From contig JAHCVI010000001.1 in assembly GCA_019096155.1 (NCBI GenBank), forward strand, positions 6,262,001 to 6,326,000: DNA of 64,000 bases, given 5' to 3'. The notes beneath the pieces are model-generated. The model did not search any database. It was not told where the DNA came from and saw only the letters and a program-made list of their open reading frames with translations. Shown one piece after another: positions 24,391-36,227 of this stretch. The DNA comes from Staphylotrichum longicolle. Its lineage: Eukaryota > Ascomycota > Sordariomycetes > Sordariales > Chaetomiaceae. Each line of letters opens with the position of its first letter. Position 1 is the first letter of the stretch. The position numbers and the translations under genes were made by a program.

Positions 24391-27300
24391 ATGTCGGTTC
24401 GCAATAATCCCTTTGCGAGGAACGCCTCGACCTCGACCGGCTCGAGTGGTCTTGGCCGCCCGAAATCTGTTGTCGCTCCATCATCGCCCTCGCTGCTGAC
24501 GGGGAAGCCTTCTCCGCCGTCGCATGCCCGCACACAATCCCACAGCTCGACTGCGCTAACATTAGCACCGCCCGCGCCCCTTCGAAATGGCCATGCCCGC
24601 GGCCCCTCAAGGGAGGGGACGCCGAGTTCGAGCACATTTGCGCCGTCGTACCTCAAGACCGAAGACATGCGGAAGCCGACCGACATTGTGAAGGGCATTG
24701 AGGGCGAGAACGACTTTTCAGGCAAAAAGTATGTCTGGCTTAGGGACCCGCAGACGGCGTTCGTCAAGGGGTGGGTGGTGGAGGAGCTTGAGGGAGGCAG
24801 GCTCTTGGTCCAGTGTGACGATGGGAGCGTGAGTGTCTGTCAACATGTCTCTCGGCAGCTCGTATATTGACACCTGGAATAGCAGCGGGAAGTTGACGCT
24901 GAGAGCGTTGACAAAGTCAACCCAGCAAAGTTCGACAAGGCGAACGACATGGCTGAGCTGACGCACCTGAACGAGGCTTCGGTCGTGCACAACCTCCATA
25001 CACGATACATGTCAGATCTGATCTACACCTACTCCGGGCTGTTTTTGGTGACAGTCAACCCTTACGCCCCTCTCCCGATATACACCAACGAGTACGTCAA
25101 CATGTACAAAGGACGGAGTAGGGAAGACAACAAACCCCACATCTTTGCCATGGCCGACGAGGCCTTCCGCAACATGGTCGATGAGAACGAGAACCAGAGC
25201 ATCTTGGTCACTGGTGAGTCCGGCGCTGGAAAAACTGAAAATACCAAGAAGGTCATCCAGTACCTCGCCGCAGTCGCACAGTCTCAGTCGCCCGCCAAGA
25301 GCCGGGGAAAGCAGCATGGAAATCTGTCGGCACAGATTCTCAGGGCGAACCCGATCCTCGAGGCCTTTTGCAACGCTCAAACGGTTCGAAACAACAACTC
25401 GTCCAGATTTGGCAAGTTCATCAGGATCGAGTTCGACCGCGATGGGTCTATTGCCGGCGCCTTCATTGACTGGTATCTTCTCGAGAAGTCGCGGGTTGTG
25501 CGGATCAATGCGCAGGAGCGCAACTACCACATCTTCTACCAACTTCTTAGGGGCGCGGACCGGAGGCTGAAGCAAGATTTTCTCCTGGACGGCCTAGACG
25601 TCGAGGATTTTGTTTACACTCGTGAGGGCCAAGAGAGCATCGCAGGGGTGTCGGACCGTGCTGAATGGGACGCGCTCATGGAGGCTTTCATGGTAATGGG
25701 CTTCTCTGACGAGGAGCAAGCATCAATTCTTCGCACCATTGCCGCTGTTCTTCACCTCGGCAACATCGCGGTTGTCAAGGAAAGCAGGTCGGCAGATCAA
25801 GCTGGCCTTGCGCCCGATGCAAAAGAGGTTGCTGCCAGGGTCTGCAAGTTGCTGGGTGTGCCTCTGGAGCCTTTCCTTCGTGGCCTGCTGCACCCGAAGG
25901 TGAAGGCAGGCAGGGAGTGGGTGGAAAAGGTGCAAACCCCGGAGCAGGTTCGCTTCAGTATCGATGCCCTTGCCAAGGGCATCTACGAACGAGGATTTGG
26001 CGACCTTGTCACCAGGATCAACCGCCAACTAGATCGCGCTGCCATGGGTCTCGATGACACCCGCTTCATTGGCGTCCTGGATATTGCGGGCTTCGAAATC
26101 TTCGAGCACAATAGTTTTGAGCAGCTGTGCATCAATTACACCAACGAGAAACTCCAGCAATTCTTCAATCACCACATGTTCGTTCTGGAGCAGGAAGAAT
26201 ACGCCAGAGAACAGATCGAATGGCAATTCATCGACTTCGGCAAGGACTTGCAGCCAACCATCGACCTGATCGAGCTGTCAAATCCGATCGGCATCTTCTC
26301 GTGCCTCGACGAAGATTGCGTCATGCCCAAGGCCACCGACAAGACCTTCACCGAGAAGCTGAACTCTCTGTGGGATAAGAAGTCACAGAAGTATCGACCC
26401 TCTCGACTGGGTCAAGGTTTCATTCTCACCCACTATGCTGCCGCGGTCGAGTACGCCACCGATGGGTGGCTTGAGAAGAACAAGGACCCCCTGAATGACA
26501 ACCTCACTCGTCTTCTCGCCGCCTCAAGCGACAAGCATATCGCCAACCTCTTTGCCGACTGTGCCGAGCAGGACGACGAGACCGGTGGCATCCGGAGCAG
26601 GGTCAAGAAGGGTCTCTTCCGGACGGTCGCTCAGAGGCACAAGGAGCAACTCTCCAGCCTCATGGGTCAATTGCATCTCACGCATCCCCATTTCGTGCGG
26701 TGCATTCTTCCAAACCACACGAAGCGGCCAAAGCAATTCAGTGGACCCCTCGTCCTGGACCAGTTACGATGCAATGGTGTGCTTGAGGGTATCCGGATTG
26801 CTCGAACCGGCTTCCCCAACAGACTGCCGTTCGCCGAGTTCCGCCAGCGGTACGAGGTCCTCTGCAGGGACATGCCCAAAGGGTACCTCGAGGGACAGGC
26901 GGCGGCAAAGATTATGCTGAACAGGTTCGGCCTCGACAAATCCCTGTACCGGATTGGCCTGACCAAGGTCTTCTTCCGTGCTGGTGTTCTCGCAGAGCTG
27001 GAAGAGCAGCGAGACGCCTTGATTACCGAAATCATGTCAAAGTTCCAGTCAGTTGCTCGGGGCTACATGCAGCGACGGATTGCCTTCAAGCGGTTGTACC
27101 GAGCGGAGGCGACGAGGGTGATCCAACGCAACGTCCAAGTGTACCTCGACCTTTGTGACAATCCCTGGTGGCAGCTCGTTGTCCGGATGAAACCCCTTTT
27201 GGGTGCGACAAGGACAGCCGCGGAGGTGAAGAGAAGGGACGAGATGATTCGTCAATTGAACGAAAAGATGCAGCTGGAGCACGAAAACCGACAAAAACTC

Positions 27301-30300
27301 GAAGACGAGCGGCGCAATGTTCATACGGAGATGCTGCGGATCCAACAAATTCTCGAGAGCGAGCGCGCTCTGGCACTGGACAAGGAGGAAATCTTCAAAC
27401 GGCTTCAGCTTCGGGAGGCGGAGCTAGAGGACAAGTTGGCCGGTGCTTTGGAGGATCAAGAGAACCTCGAAGATCAGTTGGATAGTCTCCTCGAGGCCAA
27501 GAAGCGTGCCGAGGATGATGTTGAACGTCTTCGAACGCAACTTGAGCAGGCCGCCGGGATCATCGCAAGACTCGAGAATGAGAAAGCGGAACTCGCAGGA
27601 CGCGTCGACGACCTCGAGCGCGCTATTGACGATATCACCAAGGCGCAGGCAGATCGCAGTGAGCAGGAGGCTGCCCTTGAAGCTGAGATCAAGATGCTCC
27701 AAAGCCAGCTCTCCCTCAAGGAGCGCAAGGTCCGCGATCTGGAAGCCAAACTGCTCAAAACCGATCAGGATCTCGAGGTCAAGTTGATGGCTGCCCAAAA
27801 GGACCTCCAGGTCGCGAGGAGCAGGAACTCTCAGCTGAGTGGCGAGAACCGCGAGATACAGCAGCAGCTCGCTCAGCTGTCCAAGACATCAACAGACTAC
27901 GAGGATCTAGTCAGGAAGAAGGAAAGCGAGCTGGCTCTGCTGCGCTCAGACAACAGGAAGTTCGAAATGGAGCGACGCAGTTTTGAGGAGCAAAAGAAGA
28001 ACCTGAGCGGAGAGCGAGAGAAGGCGGCCGATCGACTCCGGGAGGTTCAAGCCCAGCTCTCAGCGATGAAGTCACAACAAGCCCAGATTCAGAGAGAGGC
28101 GGAGGACGCAAAGAGACTGCTCGAGGCTCGGCTCTCCGAAGATGCCCAAGCTGACGAGAACCGGCAAGTCCTCGAGGCGCAGATTCGGGACCTCAAAGAA
28201 GAGCTGTACAACACTCAAATGGAGTTCAGCCGAGAACGCCAGTCGCGTGATGACGTCCAGCTGCTCGGGGAACACAAGTACCAGAGCTTGAAGGATGAAT
28301 ACGACCACCTCAACGAGTCCAAGATCATCATTGAGAAGGAACTCTACGCCCAGCAAGACACGCTCCGCCGGGCGATGGAGGCCAGAGCAACCGCCGAACA
28401 AGAACGCGACGAGGCTCGGGAGGAGATTCGTCGGCTTCGTGTCGCCAAGACTCAGGCCGAGGAGGCTCGTCGTGAGGCCGAGCTTGTCGGGGAGCGCGCC
28501 GCTTTCAAGGTTGCCCGCGAACGAGAAGAGAGCCTTCATAAAGACCTCGAAGCAGCTCATGAGCGTCTGAAGTGGTTTGAAGCGGAATGCACCAAATTGA
28601 ACCACCAAGTTGAGGACCTGAACAAGCTGATCCTCGAGTCTGGCGAGTTCGGGTTGAAGAACGACCAGGCAAAGGAGCGGCTGGAGCGCGAGCTGCACAC
28701 TGTCAAGAGCCGACTGACTGCTTCTGAGAACGACAACCGTGCACTCCTCAACAAACTCCAGCAAAAGGGTCTCGAGATCGCGCGCTCGACTTCGCGAGCC
28801 AGTGAGGCGTCCCGTGGCCAGGTGCTCTCGTTGCAGCGCGAGAAGGCCAAGTTGGAGGAGCAAAATGTCAAACTCAACAAGCAGCTTGGAGATTCTCAAG
28901 TCACCATTGCTTCGTTGGAGAAGCGGCTCGAGAAGCTCCAGTTGAACTTGGAAGACCTCAACCACGAGATTGCCAGGGAGGTTCAAACCAGCCGGAATGC
29001 CGAGAAAGCTTCATCCAACTTCACAGCACAGCTGGCAGAGGCCAACCGTACCATTGAATCGGAGAAGCAGCTTCGAGCACAGGCACAAGGCACGGTACGA
29101 ACGATGCAGTCCACGCTAGACGCTCGGGATGCGGAGCTCGCGGAGCTGCGAACTCAGCTGCTCAACGCGCTCAAGACCGTGGACCCCGAGTCCGCGCCTC
29201 CCATTCATACAGACGGCGGTCCCGACAAGTTTATCAGCAAAAACTTCGATTTGGTTCGGAAAATTGAAGAGCTGCAGCAGAACCTGCGTGTTCAAACCGC
29301 CGCGCGTGGCAATGCCGAGGCTCAGCTGGCGGAGTTGAGAGCAGCGAGGAACGAACCTTCTCCTACTCGCCGTGGTCTCAAGGAAATCAACATCAACGAG
29401 GCTCCATTCAACACTTCACCAACTCAGAGGCGGTCGAAGCCTAACGGGCGCCACTACTCCAACACATCGACGCCGCCGCGTCGGTTTGCAAACGCCGACC
29501 CGGAGCACCTCCAGGATTCGGTCCGCTCGGACAAGACGGCGGATATCCTGAGCTTCAATAACCGTATGGATCTCAAGGCCGACGTCGAGGAGCTGCAGAA
29601 CCAGCTGCAACTGGCGCAGATGCAGAACCGGCATCTCCAGAGCCAGCTTGAGCGTGCAGGAGGCACGGTGGAGCCACTCGACGACAACAGTGGCCGGGTC
29701 CGGAAACTGGAACAAGCAAACGGTCGACTTCACGACATGCTCGACAAGTCCGCCAAGCAGGTTTCTGCATTGGAAAAAGCTCTGCACACTGGCGAACTCT
29801 CACTCCGCGATATTCAAACCAAGTCTCATGAAGAGATTCTGGATCTGCTCCACAGCCAAGAGGACTCCCGTCGGTCGCTTCTGCACAGCCATAATGATGC
29901 GATTGCAGAGTTGACCGACATGAAGGGACACCTGGAGAGGTTGAGGCACGACCGGGCAAAACTCGAGGTGGACTTCCGCGACGCGAAATCTGACCTCCAG
30001 GAAATGGCTCTTGCAAGAGAACAGAGAGCTGCGAGCAGGGCCCAGCTGCTCCAAGAATTTGCCGATCTCCAGATCCGCATGGACGCCGAGACTTCCAAGC
30101 TGGCCGACGTTGCTGCTAGTCTGAGCCTTTACAAGAGCCGTGCAGACGAGTACTTCAGCAAGCTGGAGCAGGCGGAGATCGCGGTGCTCAAGGCCAACCG
30201 TGCCGAGCAGTTTGCCAAGACGCAAGCAAAGGAGGCGGAGGAGAGCTGTGCTGAGATGATGGCGGAGAGGGGACGTCTCGAGGCCACCATCGAGGATCTT

Positions 30301-31708
30301 CAGCACCAGACTCAGAGACTTGAGGAGAAGATCGAAGACATGTCCACAGACTTGGATTCGGCCACGCAGGCGAAGAAGCGGCTGCAGCACGAACTCGAGG
30401 ACTACCGCAGCCAGCGGGCAAACGACATTGAGGACAAGGAATCGAGCATGGAGCAGCTGCGCAAGAAGTACCAAGCCGAATTCGCCACTCTCACCAAGGA
30501 ACTTGATCTCACCCGCGAAGAGAAGCTGTTCAAGCAGGCCGAAATCACGAGGCTGCGTGAGGAGCTCGATGATCTCCGCTCCAAATGGGACGATGAGGTG
30601 CTTAACAGCTCGACCTGGTCCAAGGAAAAGGCCCGCCTGCAGACAACGCTCTCAGACGTGGTGGCTTCCCGGGAGGAGGCGGTCGCCGCTCACAATGAGG
30701 CTCAGGGCAAGATTGTCACGCTTTTGTCACAAGTGCGCTCGCTGCGGTCGTCAGTGGACGAGATCACTGCGGACCGCGACAGCCTCCTTCGTGAGAAGCG
30801 CAATATCGAGTCTCGGCTGGAGGAGGCCAAGGCTGGTCTTGAGGAGCTGGCCAAGAGCGAAAGCCCCTCGCTCCGCAACGCCGCCAGCACCGACAAGGAG
30901 ATCCTGGAACTCAAGGCCGGGCTTGCGCAGCAGGAGGATATCGCGGCCGCAGCCGTGGAGAAGATGCGCCGCGCCGAAGCGCTCGCGTCCGAGATTCAAA
31001 AGGACATTGTCGCGGAGCGGGAGGCGAGCGCGGACCTCCAGAAGCAGAAGGCTGCCTTGGAGAAGTCGCTCAACGAGGTGCAGCTCAAGCTCATCGACCT
31101 CGAGACTAAGGGTTACTCGACGGCCAGCCACGACATTAAGTTCCTGCACAAGCGCATCCAAGAGGTACACCCACCTACCTTCCTTTTCTTGAAGACTCAC
31201 CCTTTGCTAACCCCCAAAATCACAGCTCGAATCCCAACTCGAAGAGCAGGAGACTGAGCGCAGCAAATCCCAGCGGTCGGTGCGCAACGTCGACCGCATC
31301 GTCAAGGACCTGCAGTCGCAGATCGAGCGCCGGGACAAGCAGAACGCGCAGCTCAGCGAGGACATGGGCCGCATGCGCGACAAGACGGACAAGCTGCTCA
31401 AGACGATCGAGGAGCTGCAGGCGTCGGAGAGCACCAACGAGCTGACGGCGCGGCGCGCCGAGCGCGAGCTGCGCGAGGAGAGAGAGCGCGCGCTTAAGCT
31501 GGAGCGCGAGCTCGAGGGGTGGAAGATGCGCATGGAGAAGGGCGTCATTGGCGGTGGGGCGGGTGTCAGTGCTGGCGGGAGTGTGTTTGGCGGGAGCATG
31601 AGGGGGAGGCATGCCGGGGGCTGGGGAGCAGGGGATGAGGTGGTGAGGATCCCGCAGCGGAAGAGCAGCATTAGTAGGGTGCCTTCTATGACGAAGGGGT
31701 TCCTGTGA
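24391..31708 (+). CDS. Class II (conventional) myosin heavy chain
   Basis: Actin motor for the cytokinetic/septation ring. Exons are 24391-24828, 24886-31164 and 31226-31708, with introns of 57 and 61 nt; about 2399 aa. In order: a Ser/Pro-rich N-terminal extension of about 110 aa; an SH3-like myosin N domain (YVWLRDPQTAFVKGWVVEE); the motor with P-loop GESGAGKT at about 256-263, switch I region NNNSSRFGKF, switch II/relay LDIAGFEIFEHNSFEQLCIN and FVRCILPNHTKRP; an IQ-like segment (SVARGYMQRRIAFKR) near residue 867; then over 1300 residues of heptad-rich coiled coil with a break near GRHYSNTSTPPRRF, and a Gly-rich tail ending PSMTKGFL. Such length and architecture fit the single fungal Myo1/Myo2-type myosin II. 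Intron 1 ends in two adjacent usable AG sites. Confidence 0.97.
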
Positions 31709-32094
31709 GGGGAGGAGTCGATGTCATTTTGGGATAGGTCTGGTTGAGGCAGGCAGGCAGGCAGGCATAATTGGGGCGGGTTTCCGTTAGGGTTGTTCTG
31801 CATATTGGGATTTCTGGGGATACCAGTTTGGTTTCAAGGACGAGGGATGCAACATGGTTTTGGGTTTTCAAAGCAGTTCTTATTTAGTGTAATATCTGCT
31901 GTGCTCGACGTTACCCCTGGTTGAATCGAAATATTTCCGCTGTGGTGAATCGCTGGCTGTGTTGGAGTTGACGAGGGCCATGGGGCTGGGAGCAGATGGA
32001 GTTTCAGAGCTGACAAGTTGCTCGGGTAGGGCAATACTCGGACTGTGGATCATAGGTCTTGAGTTTTAGCCTGCAAAATATCAATCGGTATTAA
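31709..32094. other. Myosin 3' flank
   Basis: About 390 nt between the myosin stop codon and tRNA-Asn copy 2, probably including the myosin 3' UTR. It contains five AGGC tetranucleotide units at 31747-31766. Nothing else recognised. Confidence 0.6.
31747..31766. repeat. (AGGC)5 microsatellite
   Basis: Five perfect tandem AGGC units just after the myosin stop codon, probably inside its 3' UTR. Confidence 0.9.
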
Positions 32095-32168
32095 TCCTCT
32101 GTGGCGCAATTGGCTAGCGCGTCTGACTGTTAATCAGGAGGTTGGAAGTTCGAGCCTTCCCGGAGGAG
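32095..32168 (+). tRNA. tRNA-Asn (GUU), copy 2
   Basis: Same 74-nt sequence as the copies at 11814 and 63291, with the acceptor stem TCCTCTG/CGGAGGA, anticodon loop CTGTTAA and G discriminator. A T5 run follows within about 15 nt and would serve as an RNA polymerase III terminator. Confidence 0.97.
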
Positions 32169-32969
32169 GATACCTTACTTTTTCAGTTCGCTTTTTCCCA
32201 CTAGCACTAGAGATCAAGTCTTCTTGCTTTTGCTGCAGCAGCAGTAGCAGCCTGAGATGCACCGCTTAATGATACCATCATTGTTTCGGTGCTAGAAGAT
32301 TTCGCCCGGAGAGGTTTCTCGGATCCGGGTGACTCGGCGGGCAAGCATGGCACCGGAGGGGCGGGTAATCGGTTAAGAATACAGAGAACTTGATGGAGAC
32401 CCCAAGCTATCTACCTTAGCTCTCCCAATCTAGTCCGTCACATGCAAGGTTAGAATGGGTTGTTGAGGAAGCACGGAACGCTGTGTTAAGACACGAGGTT
32501 CCACATCTACCCAAGCTAGGACTTTTCTAGTCTTTGTCAAACGAGCGTACTAGAGGCCTGGGTGTGTCCGCTGTGTATCAATGTTTCCCTTCGTGGCGGT
32601 TCTGGAAGGCCACGAAAGGTCCTGTAGTTCCACACCCCGTTGCGGGCTCGCACAGCACACCACCACGCCCCCTTGAGAGAGAGGCAGATGGCATGTCGGC
32701 GGGTTTCTCGAGGACAAGGACAGTACGACGACGGAGCGGTAGTGTCCGTCCCGTGTCTTTTTGGTTTGTTGATGTGTAACTGGGAGGAGTAGCGGCATAA
32801 AGAGGACGGTTAGACCCCCTCCTCGAGCCAAAGGCCAAGGTTCCAAGTCCTGTCTTCTCTGCGGACTCTCGTCGTGTTGAGGGACGGACCAGCATCTTTC
32901 CCATAGCTGAAGTTGAGTCGACAGCCAACCAGTAGCTGACCAAAGACCACCCAAAACAACAGCATCACA
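32169..32969. other. Intergenic region, tRNA-Asn to CFEM gene
   Basis: About 800 nt with no recognisable gene. The stretch just before the CFEM start is likely its promoter and 5' UTR. A CAG-type trinucleotide patch (GCTGCAGCAGCAGTAGCAGC) lies near 32231-32252. Confidence 0.5.
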
Positions 32970-33386
32970 ATGAAGACCATCCCCGTTCTCATCCTCACCG
33001 CCTTCCCTCTGACCCTAGCCCAACACCTCTCAGGCCAACCGTCCTGCGCCGTATGTCCCATCTTTCAACTTTCCCCTCCCGAAGGAAACAACTCAATCAG
33101 CTAACCCTTGACCTATCGCCCCCTCTTACCTATGTAGACCGCCTGCATCATAAGCGCCATCAGCGCCGCGGGCTGCGCCCCCGACGACCTCGGCTGCCAG
33201 TGCGGCCCGACGCAGGCCGTCATCGGCGCCAGCGCCGCGCCCTGCCTCCTTGCGAGCTGCGCGGGCAGCCAGCTGCTGCAGGCGCAGAGCGCGGGGGAGG
33301 CGCAGTGTGCGAGCTACTCGGCGACGGCTACGAGGGCGGTGGCGGCGGGTGTCGTTGCTGTGGAGGCGCTTGCGACGGTGGGGTGA
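32970..33386 (+). CDS. Small secreted CFEM-domain protein
   Basis: 109 aa from exons 32970-33050 and 33138-33386 (87-nt intron, GTATGT...TATGTAG, phase 0). Residues 1-17 form a signal peptide (KTIPVLILTAFPLTLA). The mature part has exactly eight cysteines at positions 26, 30, 40, 47, 49, 63, 68 and 84 in the CFEM order, including the CxC pair and the Asp-Asp at 43-44 where the haem-binding Asp lies in characterised members. CFEM proteins are fungal-specific, extracellular or GPI-anchored, and include haem-uptake proteins and effectors. The C-terminal Ala/Val-rich stretch could be a weak GPI signal, but it is short. Which function applies here is not visible from sequence. Confidence 0.87.
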
Positions 33387-34140
33387 GGGGAGGGGAAGAT
33401 GTTGGTGGGAGTGATTCCCGTTGAAAGAGCAATGGATTGGGGTTCGGGTCAGCGGACCTTTGGGGGAGTGCACTGATCGTGGTTGTGGGCATTGTGATAT
33501 TGATGGGCATTCTGGGTGCGGCGGTCCGTCTGATGTGCGGAAGGGACTGGGGGCAGGAGGGTGTTGAGGAGGGGATGAGGCGAGTGCGGCTTCAAAGGGA
33601 CTTTCAATTGTAAGGCATTTTTTGTGATTCAACTTTCAGGGTACGATTTCAAGACACGAAGGCCGCCTAGTGTCTGTGATTGATGCTTGCTTGTCTCAGG
33701 AGACGAAAAGGGTTACCCCTGATTCAGGACTAGGAGTGCAGAGGACACCAATGTTGCACGAAGATTTGACTTTTGTGCATCGCCAATCCACAACATAAGT
33801 CGTGCAATCGCTAAATTGACTACAAGACCATGGACAAGATCGGGAGCGGGAGGTCGGAGTGGTGGCCAAGGTCCAGCGACGGCGAGATGGCAAGGGGAGC
33901 CAGCCCCTCGTACTCTTTGCCCTCTGGTCTCACACATCTTTGTGTGTCCTGGCACATCGAAAGGTTATGGAGGGTAAGCAGATAAAATGCGACCAGTTCA
34001 CCCTTGCAGACGCGGAGTCGACATCTGCGTAACGTTTGGGCGGCAATCGTGCATCGCCGAGTTCCCGGGGGACGTGGCGTAGAAGCTCTTTCAGTCGTCC
34101 GTCGTCCTCTACATAGACTATTGCGCGGGTGGCGGCCTCC
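33387..34140. other. Intergenic region after the CFEM gene
   Basis: About 750 nt holding the 3' flank of the CFEM gene. No protein family or RNA gene recognised on either strand. Confidence 0.5.
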
Positions 34141-34643
34141 ATGGAATGGTTCAGCTATGTCGCTTCAGTAAGCTGTCCGGTTCATCTTCGTCACCCAATT
34201 CCTGTGCTTGAACCTGCTCGCTCCGTCTCGGGACTCTTTGGTCCCCAACACCATATACTCATCCGTCCTAGACATGTGCAGCCTGGATGTCGGTTCAACT
34301 GGCTCTACACTGGGCTGCGTATTATGGTAACCTGCCAGAGGTCGTGTATATCATCAAAAAGAGGGCCAACGTGTATGTTAGGGACTGTCATGGAAAGAAA
34401 GCAGTCGACTTGGTGCCAAAGGAACACCAAAGTGCGGGTGGAAAGGAGTGCCTGAAGTCGTCAGGATGGAGCTGTGGCTGGCCAAGGAGCAAAGAGTGGT
34501 TATTATATTCGGTGAAAATGAGTCGAACCAGATCGGGTTGGTTTCACAAAAGGGAACCTGGAAGGAATGGAATTAATGGAAAGATGTGCTGGGTGTGGTT
34601 GTCTGACAGTGCCACACTGTTGATTCCAGATAATGTACCATAA
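34141..34643 (+). CDS. Possible two-exon gene with one ankyrin repeat, or a gene relic
   Basis: The frame from 34272 encodes VQLALHWAAYYGNLPEVVYI followed by IKKRANVYVRDCHGKKAVDLV, a good single ankyrin repeat (LHxAAxxGxxxxVxxLL, then the DxxGxxxxDL pattern). Upstream an in-frame stop at 34269 blocks extension. A canonical donor (GTAAGC at 34168) and acceptor (CCTAG ending 34271) would join it in phase to a short exon from an ATG at 34141, giving about 132 aa. After the repeat the protein resembles nothing I know. Ankyrin proteins normally have several repeats, so this may be the remnant of a larger gene rather than a working one. Confidence 0.3.
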
Positions 34644-34914
34644 ATTTAAACCGTGTGCGCACTGTGCGTACATCTTCTGTGGGCTTCTCACCTTCACTCA
34701 TTCATCACACATGGACAGGCGCCTACATACAACCACCAAACAAACCACGCCACGAAAGGATACCTTCAAGTCTCTTCTAAACTCACACAATTGAAGATTT
34801 CTACACAGTATCGAGAATTCAAAACTCAATCCCTCAAGCGGAATCAACAGCACCTTCACCCCAACCCTCCAACCATCCTCACACGAGCCCTCTCATCCAC
34901 CCCATCATCTCACA

Positions 34915-35596
34915 ATGGCAACCGACGTAGTCCTCGAAACCTCCCTCGCAAGTCCTCACCCCGTACCCATACAAACACACAGCTCCTGAACTGACACGCC
35001 GCGCCACAGGGCACCATCACCCTCGAGCTGTACACGGCCCACGCGCCCAGGACGTGCCAAAACTTCTCCACGCTCGCCGCGCGCGGCTACTACGACGGCA
35101 CCGTCTTCCACCGCATCATCAAGGACTTCATGATCCAGGGCGGCGACCCGACGGGCACGGGTCGCGGGGGCAGCTGCATCTACGGCGAGAAGTTCGAGGA
35201 CGAGATCCGCGACGATCTGAAGCGTAAATAAACCCCCCTCCCCACTAAACCCCCAACCCCCAACCCCCCAAAACCCGTACCGATTTCCCAAATCTTTAAA
35301 CAAGACTGACCGACTGACCGGGTGATCTCGGAGGGATGTGAAACACAACAGACACGGGCGCAGGCATCCTCAGCATGGCCAACGCGGGGCCCAACACCAA
35401 CGGCAGCCAGTTCTTCCTGACGCTCGCGCCCACCCCCTGGCTCGACGGCAAGCACACCATCTTTGGGCGCGTCAAGAAGGGGATCCGCGTCGTGCAGCGC
35501 ATGGGCCTGGTGCCGACCGACGGGGAGGACCGGCCGCGGACCGAGGTCAAGATCGTCCGGGCCTACGTCGCGGCGGAGGGGGAGGGGGAAGTCTGA
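34915..35596 (+). CDS. Cyclophilin, PPIL1 type (spliceosome-associated prolyl isomerase)
   Basis: Peptidyl-prolyl cis-trans isomerase of 163 aa. Exons are 34915-34947, 35010-35223 and 35352-35596. The full single domain is present: TITLELYTAHAPRTCQNF, YYDGTVFHRIIKDFMIQGGD with the catalytic FHR and FMIQGGD, then SMANAGPNTNGSQFFLTL and WLDGKHTIFGRV. A short domain without extensions and the start MATDVVLETS match PPIL1/Cyp1, a component of activated spliceosomes in other eukaryotes. Intron 1 (62 nt) begins with GC rather than GT: the donor reads CTC|GCAAGT, and only this junction gives the conserved LETS-LGTITLELY. Intron 2 (128 nt) is unusually C-rich. Confidence 0.95.
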
Positions 35597-36227
35597 GATC
35601 AGCAAGGAAGTTGAGGCGGCGGGGGATAGAGAGAAGAGGGGAGGAGGGGGGGAGCGGCGAAGAAGAGAAATCAATGGGGGACGAAAAGAGTCGTGTTGAG
35701 TTGGTATGTCCATTGTGATTTGCACGACTCGAAAGTGCCTGCCCTGCATGCCCCGTTGGAGAGCAAACGTCATATACTACATGAACCGGGTTGGCCATGT
35801 CCAGTTCCCTCCATGGCAGCAGCGAGTAGAATTACGTATCCCTCAAAAAGTCTCTCCGTCTATCAAGAGACATGATGTGATGCAGGCAAGCAGGCCAGCC
35901 AGTCCCAACCGGTCTTCCGAACCAGTCCTCCCGTTTTGTACACCATGACTGCTGGCCACCGCCTGCCCCCTTTTTCCTGCTCCCTCGCGCTGCCTCGCAA
36001 CCCGCTCGTAACGTAGAAACCCATGCCCCCCGTGAAATGCCCGGTGAACAAGCAAAAATGCAGAGGACGCCTCCAACCTGGCCCAGCCCGCCGCGGGCAA
36101 TGCAAAAAGGTATCCGAACCCCGACCGATGCAATGTGTAAAGAGCAGAAAATGCAGTTGCAGAGTGGAAACAACGAGCGCCGTTCGCGTTTTTGGCGGGG
36201 ACGGCGCGTGACTTGAAGGCTACGTTA
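35597..36227. other. Convergent intergenic region
   Basis: About 630 nt between the 3' ends of the cyclophilin and Sgf11-like genes. The first part is strongly G/A-rich on the plus strand. No gene recognised. Confidence 0.5.

Noticed and set aside
28072..28986. A 304-codon leucine-rich minus-strand frame opposite the myosin rod
   Set aside because: Reverse reading of coiled-coil codons (CTC, GAG, AAG) commonly gives Leu-rich frames; no independent evidence for a gene.
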